Below, in pieces: positions 6,584-13,848 of a stretch of 25,086 bases of DNA. The notes beneath the pieces are model-generated. The model was not told where the DNA came from. It made no database searches and saw nothing but the letters and a program-made list of their open reading frames with translations. Location: assembly GCF_937999985.1 (NCBI RefSeq), contig NZ_CALLDG010000194.1:1-25086 (forward strand), in the 5' to 3' direction. Source of the DNA: an uncultured Corynebacterium sp. Lineage in GTDB: Bacteria > Actinomycetota > Actinomycetes > Mycobacteriales > Mycobacteriaceae. The position numbers and the translations under genes are program-made. Within the stretch, counting starts at the first letter, position 1, and the number at the start of each line of letters is the position of its first letter.

Positions 6584-7249
6584 ATGCTTAGCGTGCACGG
6601 CCGTGGCCCCGCCGCGGTCATCATTGAACCGATCGCCCGGGTGCTGCACAAGATGGGGATTACCCCCAACGCAGTAACCGTTTTCGGCACCCTGCTGGCG
6701 ATCGGTTTCGCACTCTGGCTGATTCCCTCCGGTCACCACTTCGCCGCCGCCGTACTCATCGGCCTTACGGTAGCCACCGACATGGTCGACGGCACGATGG
6801 CTCGCATGCGCGGCGGCGGCACCCGCTTCGGTGCCACGCTAGATGCCACCTGCGATCGCCTCAGCGACGGCGCCATTTTCGGCGCCCTGGTTCTCTGGTT
6901 TGGCCTGCAGGAGCCCGCGAACGTGGTGATGATGAGCGTCTGCCTGGTCATCCTTGTCGCCAGCCAGGTCACCAGCTACGTCAAAGCTCGCGCGGAGGCC
7001 TCGGGCATCAAGGTCGTGGGAGGCCTCATCGAGCGCCCGGAGCGCCTCATCATTTCCCTGGTCGCCGTCGGTATCGGCGGCCTCGGCGTGCCGCACGTTC
7101 TGGCGTGGGGTCTGTGGATCCTCGCCGCTGGTTCGCTGTACACGGTCGTCGAGCGGCTGGCGATTGTTGCTCGTTCGGACGCCGCTTCCCAGACCATTGC
7201 CGCCCCAGAAGGAGCCCGCGAGTTCCCCGCCGAGGGGAGTGAGGGTTAA
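6584..7249 (+). CDS. pgsA1: Phosphatidylinositol phosphate synthase (CDP-alcohol phosphatidyltransferase)
   Basis: A 221-residue membrane enzyme joining CDP-diacylglycerol and inositol 1-phosphate to make phosphatidylinositol phosphate, the base of PIM and lipoglycan lipids. The CDP-alcohol signature is complete: Asp66-x2-Asp69-Gly70-x2-Ala73-Arg74-x8-Gly83-x3-Asp87-x3-Asp91. Several hydrophobic segments follow (about 96-120, 145-170). It starts at ATG 6584 after AGGGAG at 6565-6570. Its stop overlaps the next start by one base (TAATG), and the next two genes complete early PIM synthesis, which supports PgsA1 rather than a phosphatidylglycerol-phosphate synthase. Confidence 0.92.
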   Translation: MLSVHGRGPAAVIIEPIARVLHKMGITPNAVTVFGTLLAIGFALWLIPSGHHFAAAVLIGLTVATDMVDGTMARMRGGGTRFGATLDATCDRLSDGAIFGALVLWFGLQEPANVVMMSVCLVILVASQVTSYVKARAEASGIKVVGGLIERPERLIISLVAVGIGGLGVPHVLAWGLWILAAGSLYTVVERLAIVARSDAASQTIAAPEGAREFPAEGSEG

Positions 7250-8217
7250 TGGGTGAGCGGCTGTCGGCCGCGGCTTATATCGCCGGCTGGAAGATAACCT
7301 CCAAGCTGCCGAAGCCGGTGGCGAAAGCTTTGTTCGAATGGGGCGCGGACGTGGCGTCCAAAAAGGGTAAAGGCCCAGAACAGCTGCGCCGTAACCTCGC
7401 CCGCATCGTCGGACCGGAGAACGTCACGCGCGACCTTGTGCGCCGTTCCATGCGTAGCTATATGCGCTATTGGCGCGAAGCCTTCCAGCTACCGGCGATG
7501 GCCGGACGCGAGCTGGCGGAGGAGCTCAACCGCAATTTTGTGCCCGGCTCGCTGGAGCTGCTGCACGCGAGCGCCGAATCCGGCCGAGGCACCGTCATCG
7601 CCTTGCCACACGCGGGCAACTGGGACATGGCCGGGGTGTGGCTGGTGCACCACTACGGGACCTTCACCACCGTCGCCGAGCGCCTGAAGCCGGAGATCCT
7701 GTTTGAGGCTTTCGTAGAGTACCGCGAGTCGCTGGGGTTTGAGATCATCGCGCTGACGGGTGCGGACGTGCCTCCCTTGGAGCGGATGGAGGAAGTGCTG
7801 CGCGGCGGTGGAACCGTGTGCCTGATGGGGGAGCGTGACCTGACCGGCCACGGAGTAGAGGTGGAGTTCTTCGGGGAGAAGACCTCCATGCCCGCGGGTG
7901 CGGCGCTGCTGGCGCAGCGCACCGGGGCGAACCTGTTCACCGCAAGAGTGGCGTTCCGCGGCGGGTCGACGGACCCCCGTCCCGAGCGTCGAGGCACGCC
8001 GGAGACCTGGGAGCACGAGGTTACGCCCGTAGAGGTGGAGGGGCGGAGCCTGCAGCAGATCGTGCAGCAGATGGCGGATAACTTCGCCCGCGGCATCGCC
8101 ATGGACCCGCAGGATTGGCACATGCTGCAGCCGCTGTGGTTTTCGGACCTATCGGAAGCCCGCCGCAAGCGCCTGGGGCTGGGTGAAGAAAGCCAGACGG
8201 AAGGGCAGGGCCAATGA
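7249..8217 (+). CDS. patA: Phosphatidylinositol mannoside acyltransferase (PatA-like)
   Basis: A 322-residue member of the bacterial lipid A/PIM acyltransferase family (HtrB-like). It transfers a fatty acyl group to the 2-linked mannose of PIM1 or PIM2 on the inner leaflet. The catalytic motif His121-x4-Asp126 (His-Ala-Gly-Asn-Trp-Asp) and Glu195 in Gly-Glu-Arg-Asp are in place, each five residues before the mycobacterial PatA positions as I remember them (His126, Asp131, Glu200). It starts at ATG 7249, overlapping pgsA1 by one base, and its end overlaps pimA by four bases (ATGA), so the three are translationally coupled. Confidence 0.9.
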   Translation: MGERLSAAAYIAGWKITSKLPKPVAKALFEWGADVASKKGKGPEQLRRNLARIVGPENVTRDLVRRSMRSYMRYWREAFQLPAMAGRELAEELNRNFVPGSLELLHASAESGRGTVIALPHAGNWDMAGVWLVHHYGTFTTVAERLKPEILFEAFVEYRESLGFEIIALTGADVPPLERMEEVLRGGGTVCLMGERDLTGHGVEVEFFGEKTSMPAGAALLAQRTGANLFTARVAFRGGSTDPRPERRGTPETWEHEVTPVEVEGRSLQQIVQQMADNFARGIAMDPQDWHMLQPLWFSDLSEARRKRLGLGEESQTEGQGQ

Positions 8218-9395
8218 GGATAGGGATGGTCTGCCCGTATTCCTTCGACGAACCGGGCGGCGTGCAGATCCACGCCATCGACCTGTGCACCGAACTGCGC
8301 AAGCGCGGCCACGAGGTCAGCCTGATCGGCCCCGGCAAATCCACCGAGGGGCTGCCAGACTTTGTGGAGCTCGGTGGCTCCAGCATTCCGATCCGCTATA
8401 ACGGCTCGGTCGCGCGGCTGAGCTTCGGCCCGCGGACGAAGAAGCACCTGAAGCAGTGGATCCGCGATAACCAGTTCGACCTGCTGCACATCCACGAGCC
8501 GAACTCCCCGTCCTATTCGATGATGGCCATGGCCGTGGCGGAAGGGCCGATCGTGGCGACATATCACGCCTCGGCCAGCGAGTCGAAGATCCTTAAAGTG
8601 GCGCTTCCTTTCCTGCGCCCCTACCTGGAGCGCATCCACGGTGGCATCGCGGTTTCCGAGGAGGCCCGCCGTTGGCAGGTGGAGAACCTCGCAGGTGACC
8701 CGGTGCTGATTCCCAATGGCGTGGAGACCTCCGTCTACCGGAACGCTGAACCGCTGGCTGGGCTGGGCACGCTCGAGCAATCTCGGCCGCGTCCTCGCCT
8801 GATGTTCCTGGGCCGTTTCGAAGAACCCCGCAAGGGGCTGCAGATCCTGTTGGAGGCCATGCCCCGGATCGTTACGGAAGTGCCAGACGTGGAGCTGATC
8901 ATCGCCGGTGGCGGCGACATCGACGCTCTGGTCGAGCGTGTAAGGAAGCTCGGCCTGTCCGTCTGTGTGGGGTTGGGGCCCAGTGCGAAGCCTAGTGACG
9001 CCCACGTGCGCGTTCTCGGCCGCGTCAGTGACGCGGACAAGGCCAGCGCGCTGAGCGCGAGTGATGTTTACGTGGCTCCGAATACCGGCGGCGAGAGCTT
9101 CGGCATCGTCCTGGTGGAGGGAATGGCAGCCGGGGCGGCGGTGCTGGCCAGCGACATCCCGGCTTTTGAAGCCGTCGGCCAGCACGGAAAGTCCGCGCGC
9201 CTGTTCCGCAATGGTTCGGCCGAGGACCTGGCCGAGAAGGCCATTGGCCTCCTGCGCGACGACGCGGGCCGAGGCAAGCTCATCGCAGCCGGGGCGCAGC
9301 GGGCCGTCGATTTCGACTGGAAGACTGTCACCGACCAGGTGGAGCAGGTGTATGACACGGTGACGGTCAAGGGGCGAAGGGTGACACTAGCATGA
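8214..9395 (+). CDS. pimA: Phosphatidylinositol alpha-mannosyltransferase PimA
   Basis: A 393-residue GT4 glycosyltransferase that puts the first mannose from GDP-mannose on phosphatidylinositol. The N-terminal Rossmann domain has the Gly15-Gly16 loop and His118. The C-terminal domain has Arg201, Lys207 and the Glu294-x7-Glu302 motif. His118 coincides with mycobacterial PimA, and Arg201/Lys207 are shifted by five from my memory of that enzyme. The Glu is shifted by 20, which implies an insertion of about 15 residues near 245-265, where a Val/Gly/Pro/Ser-rich stretch is seen. It starts at ATG 8214 inside the patA end and overlaps the next gene by four bases. Confidence 0.92.
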   Translation: MRIGMVCPYSFDEPGGVQIHAIDLCTELRKRGHEVSLIGPGKSTEGLPDFVELGGSSIPIRYNGSVARLSFGPRTKKHLKQWIRDNQFDLLHIHEPNSPSYSMMAMAVAEGPIVATYHASASESKILKVALPFLRPYLERIHGGIAVSEEARRWQVENLAGDPVLIPNGVETSVYRNAEPLAGLGTLEQSRPRPRLMFLGRFEEPRKGLQILLEAMPRIVTEVPDVELIIAGGGDIDALVERVRKLGLSVCVGLGPSAKPSDAHVRVLGRVSDADKASALSASDVYVAPNTGGESFGIVLVEGMAAGAAVLASDIPAFEAVGQHGKSARLFRNGSAEDLAEKAIGLLRDDAGRGKLIAAGAQRAVDFDWKTVTDQVEQVYDTVTVKGRRVTLA

Positions 9396-9910
9396 TCACG
9401 ATTCCCGTGTGGGTCTTCATTGTCGCGGTGGTTTTGATCCTCGCGATCGTCGCGGGCGTGTGGGCCTCCGGCATGGCCAGCCGGCTGAACCGGTTGCACA
9501 TCCGCACGGACTCCGCGCGCGTGAGCCTGGAAGGGGCGTTGCACTCCCGCTCGAGCGTGGTCGCAACGCTGCAACCGGAGCTAGGGCAGGACGTGGCGCA
9601 TGTGAACCGCGTAGCGCTGCGGGCCACCGACATGGGCGCGCGCAGCGAGGCGGAGAACGAGCTGCTGAGCGAGCTGGATTCGCAAGTGTGGACCAACCCG
9701 AACTTCCTGGAAGCCTCGGCGAAGGTAGACCTGGCGGCCCGCTTCTACAACGATGCGGTCTCCGACACCTTGAGCGTGCGCTCCCGCCCTCTGGTACGCG
9801 CCCTGCGATTGGCCGGCCGGGCGCCGCTGCCGGAGTACTACGAAGCTCTTCTGTCCAGCCCCGCACCCAGCGAAGATTCCGCCAACAACGGGGGCTTAGC
9901 GGAGGGCTAG
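9392..9910 (+). CDS. LemA-like membrane protein, function unknown
   Basis: A 172-residue protein starting at ATG 9392 within the pimA stop (ATGA overlap). One membrane helix occupies about 5-27. The rest is helical and resembles LemA-family proteins: an Asn-Arg-Leu start of a long helix with Arg, Ser and Leu spacing at about 31-57, an Ala-Arg-Phe-Tyr-Asn-Asp-Ala-Val motif (about 114-121) and an Arg-Pro-Leu-Val end ahead of Pro-Glu-Tyr-Tyr-Glu. The match is partial, so the family is a suggestion. It should be N-terminally anchored with its helical part on one membrane face. Coupling to pimA suggests a role at the membrane linked to PIM synthesis, but this is inference. A short disordered tail ends the protein. 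Confidence 0.6.
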   Translation: MITIPVWVFIVAVVLILAIVAGVWASGMASRLNRLHIRTDSARVSLEGALHSRSSVVATLQPELGQDVAHVNRVALRATDMGARSEAENELLSELDSQVWTNPNFLEASAKVDLAARFYNDAVSDTLSVRSRPLVRALRLAGRAPLPEYYEALLSSPAPSEDSANNGGLAEG

Positions 9911-9916
9911 TTTTAA

Positions 9917-9940
9917 TCCAATCCCGATAGTGGGATTGGA
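9917..9940 (+). promoter_or_regulatory. Perfect 9-bp palindrome upstream of pdxS, possible operator
   Basis: TCCAATCCC (9917-9925) and GGGATTGGA (9932-9940) are perfect inverted repeats around a six-base centre. No T run follows on the plus strand, so an intrinsic terminator for the preceding gene is less likely than a protein-binding site. It lies about 60 bases before the pdxS start and just upstream of a possible -10 box at 9953-9958. Confidence 0.45.
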
Positions 9941-9952
9941 AAGTAGACAGGT

Positions 9953-9958
9953 TAGACT
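9953..9958 (+). promoter_or_regulatory. Possible -10 element for pdxS
   Basis: TAGACT fits the corynebacterial TAnAnT pattern. Transcription would start near 9965 with a 36-base leader. No good -35 box is seen at the proper distance; the -35 position falls in the 9917-9940 palindrome, so a bound regulator would affect RNA polymerase directly. Confidence 0.33.
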
Positions 9959-10000
9959 AGAGCCGATCTAAAACTCTTCATAGATGGGAAGTCAAGCATC

Positions 10001-10903
10001 GTGACCAATAACTCTTCTGCTGCGAACACCGGCACCGCTCGCGTGAAGCGCGGCTTGGCCGACATGCTCAAAGGCGGCGTGATCATGGACGTCGTTACCC
10101 CGGAGCAGGCAAAGATCGCCGAGGATGCCGGCGCCACCGCCGTTATGGCTCTGGAGCGCGTACCCGCCGATATTCGCGCCGAAGGTGGCGTTTCCCGCAT
10201 GTCCGACCCGGACATGATTGAGGGCATCATTAATGCCGTCTCGATCCCCGTTATGGCCAAGGCCCGCATTGGTCACTTCGTCGAGGCACAGGTTCTGCAG
10301 TCCCTGGGCGTGGACTTCATCGACGAGTCCGAGGTGCTCACCCCGGCCGACTACAAGAACCACATCGACAAGTTCGACTTCGAGGTTCCCTTCGTCTGCG
10401 GTGCTACCAACCTGGGCGAGGCGCTGCGCCGCGTGAACGAGGGTGCGGCCATGATCCGCTCCAAGGGCGAGGCCGGCACCGGTGACGTCTCTAACGCGGT
10501 CACCCACATGCGCACCATCCGGGCAGAGATCAACCGTCTGACCTCCATGGCCGAGGACGAGCTGTACGTGGCCGCTAAGGAGCTGCAGGCTCCCTACGAG
10601 CTGGTGCGCGAAGTTGCTGCCAACGGCAAGCTGCCGGTCGTTCTGTTCACCGCCGGCGGTATCGCCACCCCGGCCGACGCTGCGATGATGATGCAGCTGG
10701 GCGCCGAGGGTGTCTTCGTCGGCTCCGGCATCTTCAAGTCCGGCAACCCGGAGCAGCGCGCCCGCGCTATCGTGCAGGCTACCCAGAACTACGACGACCC
10801 GGCTACCGTCGCCAAGGTCTCCCGCGGCCTGGGCGAGGCCATGGTCGGCATTAACGTCGACGAGATCCCGCAGCCGCACCGTCTCGCGGAGCGCGGCTGG
10901 TAA
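10001..10903 (+). CDS. pdxS: Pyridoxal 5'-phosphate synthase lyase subunit PdxS
   Basis: A 300-residue (beta/alpha)8 enzyme that condenses ribose 5-phosphate, glyceraldehyde 3-phosphate and ammonia into pyridoxal 5'-phosphate in a dodecamer with PdxT. The two catalytic lysines are visible: Lys87 in Val-Met-Ala-Lys-Ala-Arg and Lys155 in Arg-Ser-Lys-Gly-Glu-Ala-Gly, with Asp30 in the phosphate-sugar site. They sit six residues after the B. subtilis positions (81 and 149), matching a slightly longer N-terminus. It starts at GTG 10001 with a weak GGGAAG upstream. Its stop overlaps the thioesterase start by one base (TAATG). Confidence 0.97.
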   Translation: MTNNSSAANTGTARVKRGLADMLKGGVIMDVVTPEQAKIAEDAGATAVMALERVPADIRAEGGVSRMSDPDMIEGIINAVSIPVMAKARIGHFVEAQVLQSLGVDFIDESEVLTPADYKNHIDKFDFEVPFVCGATNLGEALRRVNEGAAMIRSKGEAGTGDVSNAVTHMRTIRAEINRLTSMAEDELYVAAKELQAPYELVREVAANGKLPVVLFTAGGIATPADAAMMMQLGAEGVFVGSGIFKSGNPEQRARAIVQATQNYDDPATVAKVSRGLGEAMVGINVDEIPQPHRLAERGW

Positions 10904-11775
10904 TGGCTCCGCACCGTCCGAAGATCCTGGATGTTCTGGATCTAGAGCGCATCGACCGCGACATTTTCCGCGGCAGCCCGCTGCCGTCGAAGCTGGCGCG
11001 CACGTACGGCGGCCAGGTTGCCGCGCAAGCTTTGGTGGCGGCCACCCGCACCGTCAGCGAGGATTTCGCCGTGCACTCCCTGCACGGCTACTTCGTTGGT
11101 CCGGGTAACCCCGATGCAGCGACGGTGTTCTTGGTTGACCGTGTGCGCGACGGTCGATCCTTCGTCTCCCGTTCTGTGAAGGTGGTGCAGGACGGCAAGG
11201 CGATCTTCATCATGCAGGCCAGTTTCCATATCCGTGATGACCACGGCCCGCAGCACTCCGACGAGATGCGCGCGGTGCCGGACCCCGAGTCCATCGCGGT
11301 GGATACCGAGTCGCTAACCAGCGTCCAGCGCCTGTTCCGCGACGAGTGGGCCGACTGGGACGTGCGCATCGTCCCGCCGGAGGACTACGAGCACAACAAG
11401 TACACGGCCTCCCAGCAGGTGGTGTGGTTCCGCACGAAGTCCAAGCTGCCGGACATCGACACCCTGCACGTCTGCACCTTGGCCTACATGTCGGACATGA
11501 CCCTGTTGTCGTCCGCGCTGGTGCCGCACCGTCCGGCGGAGTTCCAGGAGGCCTCGCTGGACCACGCCATGTGGTTCCTGCGTCCCTTCCGCGCCGACGA
11601 GTGGCTGTTGTACGACCAGGTTTCTCCGTCCGCTCACGGTGGCCGTGCGCTGACCCACGGGCGGATCTTCAACCAGCAGGGCGACCTGGTGGCCGTGGTC
11701 ACCCAGGAGGGGCTGACCCGCACCTTGCGCGACGGCGCCCAATCGGTGCCGCTGAAGGAGCAAGAGGAGCAGTAG
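10903..11775 (+). CDS. tesB: Acyl-CoA thioesterase II (TesB family)
   Basis: A 290-residue double-hotdog thioesterase that hydrolyses acyl-CoA to free fatty acid and CoA. The first hotdog (about 10-115) has the Ser-Leu-His-Gly-Tyr-Phe segment. The second (about 165-280) carries the likely catalytic set Asp198, Ser218 in Ala-Ser-Leu-Asp-His (Thr in E. coli TesB) and Gln268 in Thr-Gln-Glu-Gly. It is coupled to pdxS by a one-base overlap and followed four bases later by pdxT. Its position between the two PLP synthase subunits is also found in mycobacteria (Rv2605c, from memory), but no metabolic link is evident. Confidence 0.93.
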   Translation: MAPHRPKILDVLDLERIDRDIFRGSPLPSKLARTYGGQVAAQALVAATRTVSEDFAVHSLHGYFVGPGNPDAATVFLVDRVRDGRSFVSRSVKVVQDGKAIFIMQASFHIRDDHGPQHSDEMRAVPDPESIAVDTESLTSVQRLFRDEWADWDVRIVPPEDYEHNKYTASQQVVWFRTKSKLPDIDTLHVCTLAYMSDMTLLSSALVPHRPAEFQEASLDHAMWFLRPFRADEWLLYDQVSPSAHGGRALTHGRIFNQQGDLVAVVTQEGLTRTLRDGAQSVPLKEQEEQ

Positions 11776-11779
11776 GCCG

Positions 11780-12367
11780 ATGATCATTGGCGTGTTGAGC
11801 GTGCAAGGCGGCTTCGTCGAGCACATGCGCAGCATCGAACGCCTGGGCCACGAGGCTCGCGCCGTTCGCCGCCCCGAGCACCTGGAGGGCCTCGACGGGC
11901 TGATCATGCCCGGCGGCGAGTCCACCACCATGTCCAAGCTGCTGGAACTCGGCGGAATGCTTGAGCCTCTGCGGACGCTGGTTGCCGACGGCCTTCCCGT
12001 GTTCGGCACGTGCGCCGGGCTGATTCTGCTGGCCGATCGGGTCTTAGACACTCGTAGTGACGCCCACAGCTTGCACGCCATGGACATCACAGTGCGGCGA
12101 AACGCCTTCGGCCGCCAGGTGGACTCCTTCGAGACCCAGCTGCCGTTCGGAGATATCGACACGCCCGTCGAGGCCGTGTTTATTCGCGCTCCCAAGGTGG
12201 AAGAAGTGGGGGATGGTGTCGAGGTTGTGTCCACCTTGCCGGACGGCACGGTCGTCGGCGTGCGGCAGGGCCACGTGTTGGGATGCAGCTTCCACCCGGA
12301 GCTTTCCGAGGATGATCGCGTGCACGAGTACTTCCTGCGAATGGTCAAGCAGTACGGCGTGGAATAG
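11780..12367 (+). CDS. pdxT: Pyridoxal 5'-phosphate synthase glutaminase subunit PdxT
   Basis: A 195-residue class I glutaminase that supplies ammonia to PdxS. The catalytic triad is Cys78 (Gly-Thr-Cys-Ala-Gly), His172 and Glu174 (Phe-His-Pro-Glu), with the oxyanion Gly-Gly-Glu-Ser motif at 45-48. It starts at ATG 11780 with AGAGGAG at 11763-11769. Length is normal. It closes the pdxS-tesB-pdxT operon. Confidence 0.96.
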   Translation: MIIGVLSVQGGFVEHMRSIERLGHEARAVRRPEHLEGLDGLIMPGGESTTMSKLLELGGMLEPLRTLVADGLPVFGTCAGLILLADRVLDTRSDAHSLHAMDITVRRNAFGRQVDSFETQLPFGDIDTPVEAVFIRAPKVEEVGDGVEVVSTLPDGTVVGVRQGHVLGCSFHPELSEDDRVHEYFLRMVKQYGVE

Positions 12368-12452
12368 CTGCGGCATAGGTTCAGCTGTTGGGGGCGTAGG
12401 GGCGTCATAAAGAAAAAGCGACGTACGTGACGGCGGCTACACCGTGGGGGTC

Positions 12453-12458
12453 TAGTAT
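12453..12458 (+). promoter_or_regulatory. Possible -10 element for yebC
   Basis: TAGTAT lies 39 bases before the yebC start in the 130-bp gap after pdxT. A TGACGG at 12428-12433 is 19 bases upstream, which is long for a -35 spacing. The gap has no clear terminator hairpin. Confidence 0.25.
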
Positions 12459-12497
12459 GGAAGCGATACAAACGAACCCGACTACCGAAAGAGGATC

Positions 12498-13253
12498 ATG
12501 GCCGGCCACTCCAAATGGGCAACTACCAAGCACAAGAAGGCTGCCAACGACGCAAAGCGCGGCAAGGAATTCGCCAAGCTGATTAAGAACATCGAAGTGG
12601 CAGCTCGCACCGGTGGTGGCGACCCCAGCGCAAACCCGACGCTGCAGGACGCGATCACCAAGGCTAAGAAGTCCTCGGTGCCCAACGACAACATCGAGCG
12701 CGCCCGCAAGCGTGGCTCCGGCGAAGAGGCCGGCGGTGCTAACTGGGAAACCGTAATGTACGAAGGCTATGGACCCAACGGTGTGGCTATGCTCATCGAG
12801 TGCCTGACTGATAACCGAAACCGCGCCACCACCGATGTGCGCACCGCCATGAACAAGAACGGCGGCAACATGGCGGACGCGGGCTCCGTTTCCTACCTGT
12901 TCACCCGCAAGGGCGTGGCAGTGCTGGAGAAGGGCGAAAACACCGAGGACGACATCCTGCTCGCCGTGCTGGACGCCGGCGCGGAAGAGGTTAACGACAT
13001 CGGCGAAAAGTTCGAGGTCGTGTGCGAATCCTCCGACATCAACGCGGTGCGTGACGCGCTGAAGGAAGCCGAGATCGACTACGACTCCATCGAGCTCGAC
13101 TTCCGCGCGTCCATGGAGGTTCCGGCGGATGCCACCACAGCGAAGAAGGTGTTCAACCTGATCGACGCGCTGGAGGATTCCGACGATGTGCAGAACGTGT
13201 TCACCAACATGAATGTGCCGGATGACGTGCTGGCGGAGCTGGACAGCGAATAA
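12498..13253 (+). CDS. yebC: YebC/TACO1-family protein
   Basis: A 251-residue protein of the YebC/PmpR/TACO1 family, with the characteristic start Met-Ala-Gly-His-Ser-Lys-Trp and a Lys-rich first domain, then two alpha/beta domains with Glu-Gly-Tyr-Gly-Pro-Asn-Gly at about 89-95. Members were long annotated as transcription regulators. More recent work, from memory, assigns them a role in translation past polyproline stalls. It starts at ATG 12498 with AAAGAGG close upstream. It stands just before ruvCAB, as in many bacteria, but ruvC appears to have its own promoter 32 bp downstream. Confidence 0.93.
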   Translation: MAGHSKWATTKHKKAANDAKRGKEFAKLIKNIEVAARTGGGDPSANPTLQDAITKAKKSSVPNDNIERARKRGSGEEAGGANWETVMYEGYGPNGVAMLIECLTDNRNRATTDVRTAMNKNGGNMADAGSVSYLFTRKGVAVLEKGENTEDDILLAVLDAGAEEVNDIGEKFEVVCESSDINAVRDALKEAEIDYDSIELDFRASMEVPADATTAKKVFNLIDALEDSDDVQNVFTNMNVPDDVLAELDSE

Positions 13254-13265
13254 TTAAAACACGTG

Positions 13266-13274
13266 TGCTATTCT
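13266..13274 (+). promoter_or_regulatory. Extended -10 promoter for a leaderless or near-leaderless ruvC transcript
   Basis: TGC followed by TATTCT (13269-13274) forms an extended -10 element. The transcription start should fall at about 13281, while the ruvC ATG is at 13285. No Shine-Dalgarno sequence lies between. Leaderless mRNAs are common in corynebacteria, so this start fits well. Confidence 0.48.
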
Positions 13275-13284
13275 TGGCTACACG

Positions 13285-13848
13285 ATGAACACTCCACATA
13301 ATTCCGCCTGGGGCAGCCCCGTCGGCGGCCCGACCTCGCTGGCCGGGCTGCGCGTCATGGGGATAGACCCCGGGCTGACGCGCTGCGGACTATCCGTGGT
13401 GCAGGCGGGGAAGGGGAGGGCCGTGTACCCCGTGGCCGTGGGAGTGGTGCGTACTCCGTCGGACATGCCGGTGGAGCGGCGCCTCAACAAGCTCTTCGAC
13501 GCGGTGGAGGAGTGGTTTGACGACTACCAACCGCACGTGGTGGCGCTGGAGCGCGTGTTCGAGCGCTCGAATGTTTCCACGGTGATGAACACCGCCCACG
13601 CCTCCGGCGTGCTGATGCTGGCCGCCGCCAGGCGCGGGGTAGATGTGCACATGTACACCCCCAGCGAGGTAAAGAAGTCCATCAGCGGCAACGGCCGGGC
13701 GGATAAGGCGCAGATGACGCGCATGATTACCCGTATCTTGGGGCTGAGCGAAGCACCCAAGCCGCCGGATGCGGCCGATGCGCTGGCGCTGGCCGTGTGC
13801 CATTGCTGGCGGGCGCCGCTGAACCATCTAGTAAAGGGGAAACCATGA
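13285..13848 (+). CDS. ruvC: Holliday junction endonuclease RuvC
   Basis: A 187-residue RNase H-fold resolvase that cuts Holliday junctions guided by RuvAB. Acidic catalytic residues are Asp28 (Gly-Ile-Asp-Pro-Gly), Glu89 (Ala-Leu-Glu-Arg), Asp162 and Asp165 (Asp-Ala-Ala-Asp-Ala-Leu). ATG 13285 gives about 24 residues before the first strand. A second ATG at 13357 begins directly at the Met-Gly-Ile-Asp strand and would give a shorter N-terminus. The -10 box just upstream of 13285 favours the longer form. The end overlaps ruvA by four bases. Confidence 0.93.
   Translation: MNTPHNSAWGSPVGGPTSLAGLRVMGIDPGLTRCGLSVVQAGKGRAVYPVAVGVVRTPSDMPVERRLNKLFDAVEEWFDDYQPHVVALERVFERSNVSTVMNTAHASGVLMLAAARRGVDVHMYTPSEVKKSISGNGRADKAQMTRMITRILGLSEAPKPPDAADALALAVCHCWRAPLNHLVKGKP

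Noticed and set aside
7653..9185. A 510-residue open frame on the minus strand across patA and pimA
   Set aside because: It is antisense to two genes with complete catalytic motifs. Long antisense frames are expected in high-GC DNA, and its translation shows no family motif.
9917..9940. Reading the palindrome before pdxS as a rho-independent terminator
   Set aside because: The stem is perfect, but the plus strand after it is AAGTAGACAG, not T-rich, so termination is not supported. It is kept as a possible operator.
11314..12471. A 385-residue minus-strand frame across tesB and pdxT
   Set aside because: It is antisense to two intact enzymes and has a low-complexity Arg/Ser composition typical of a shadow frame.
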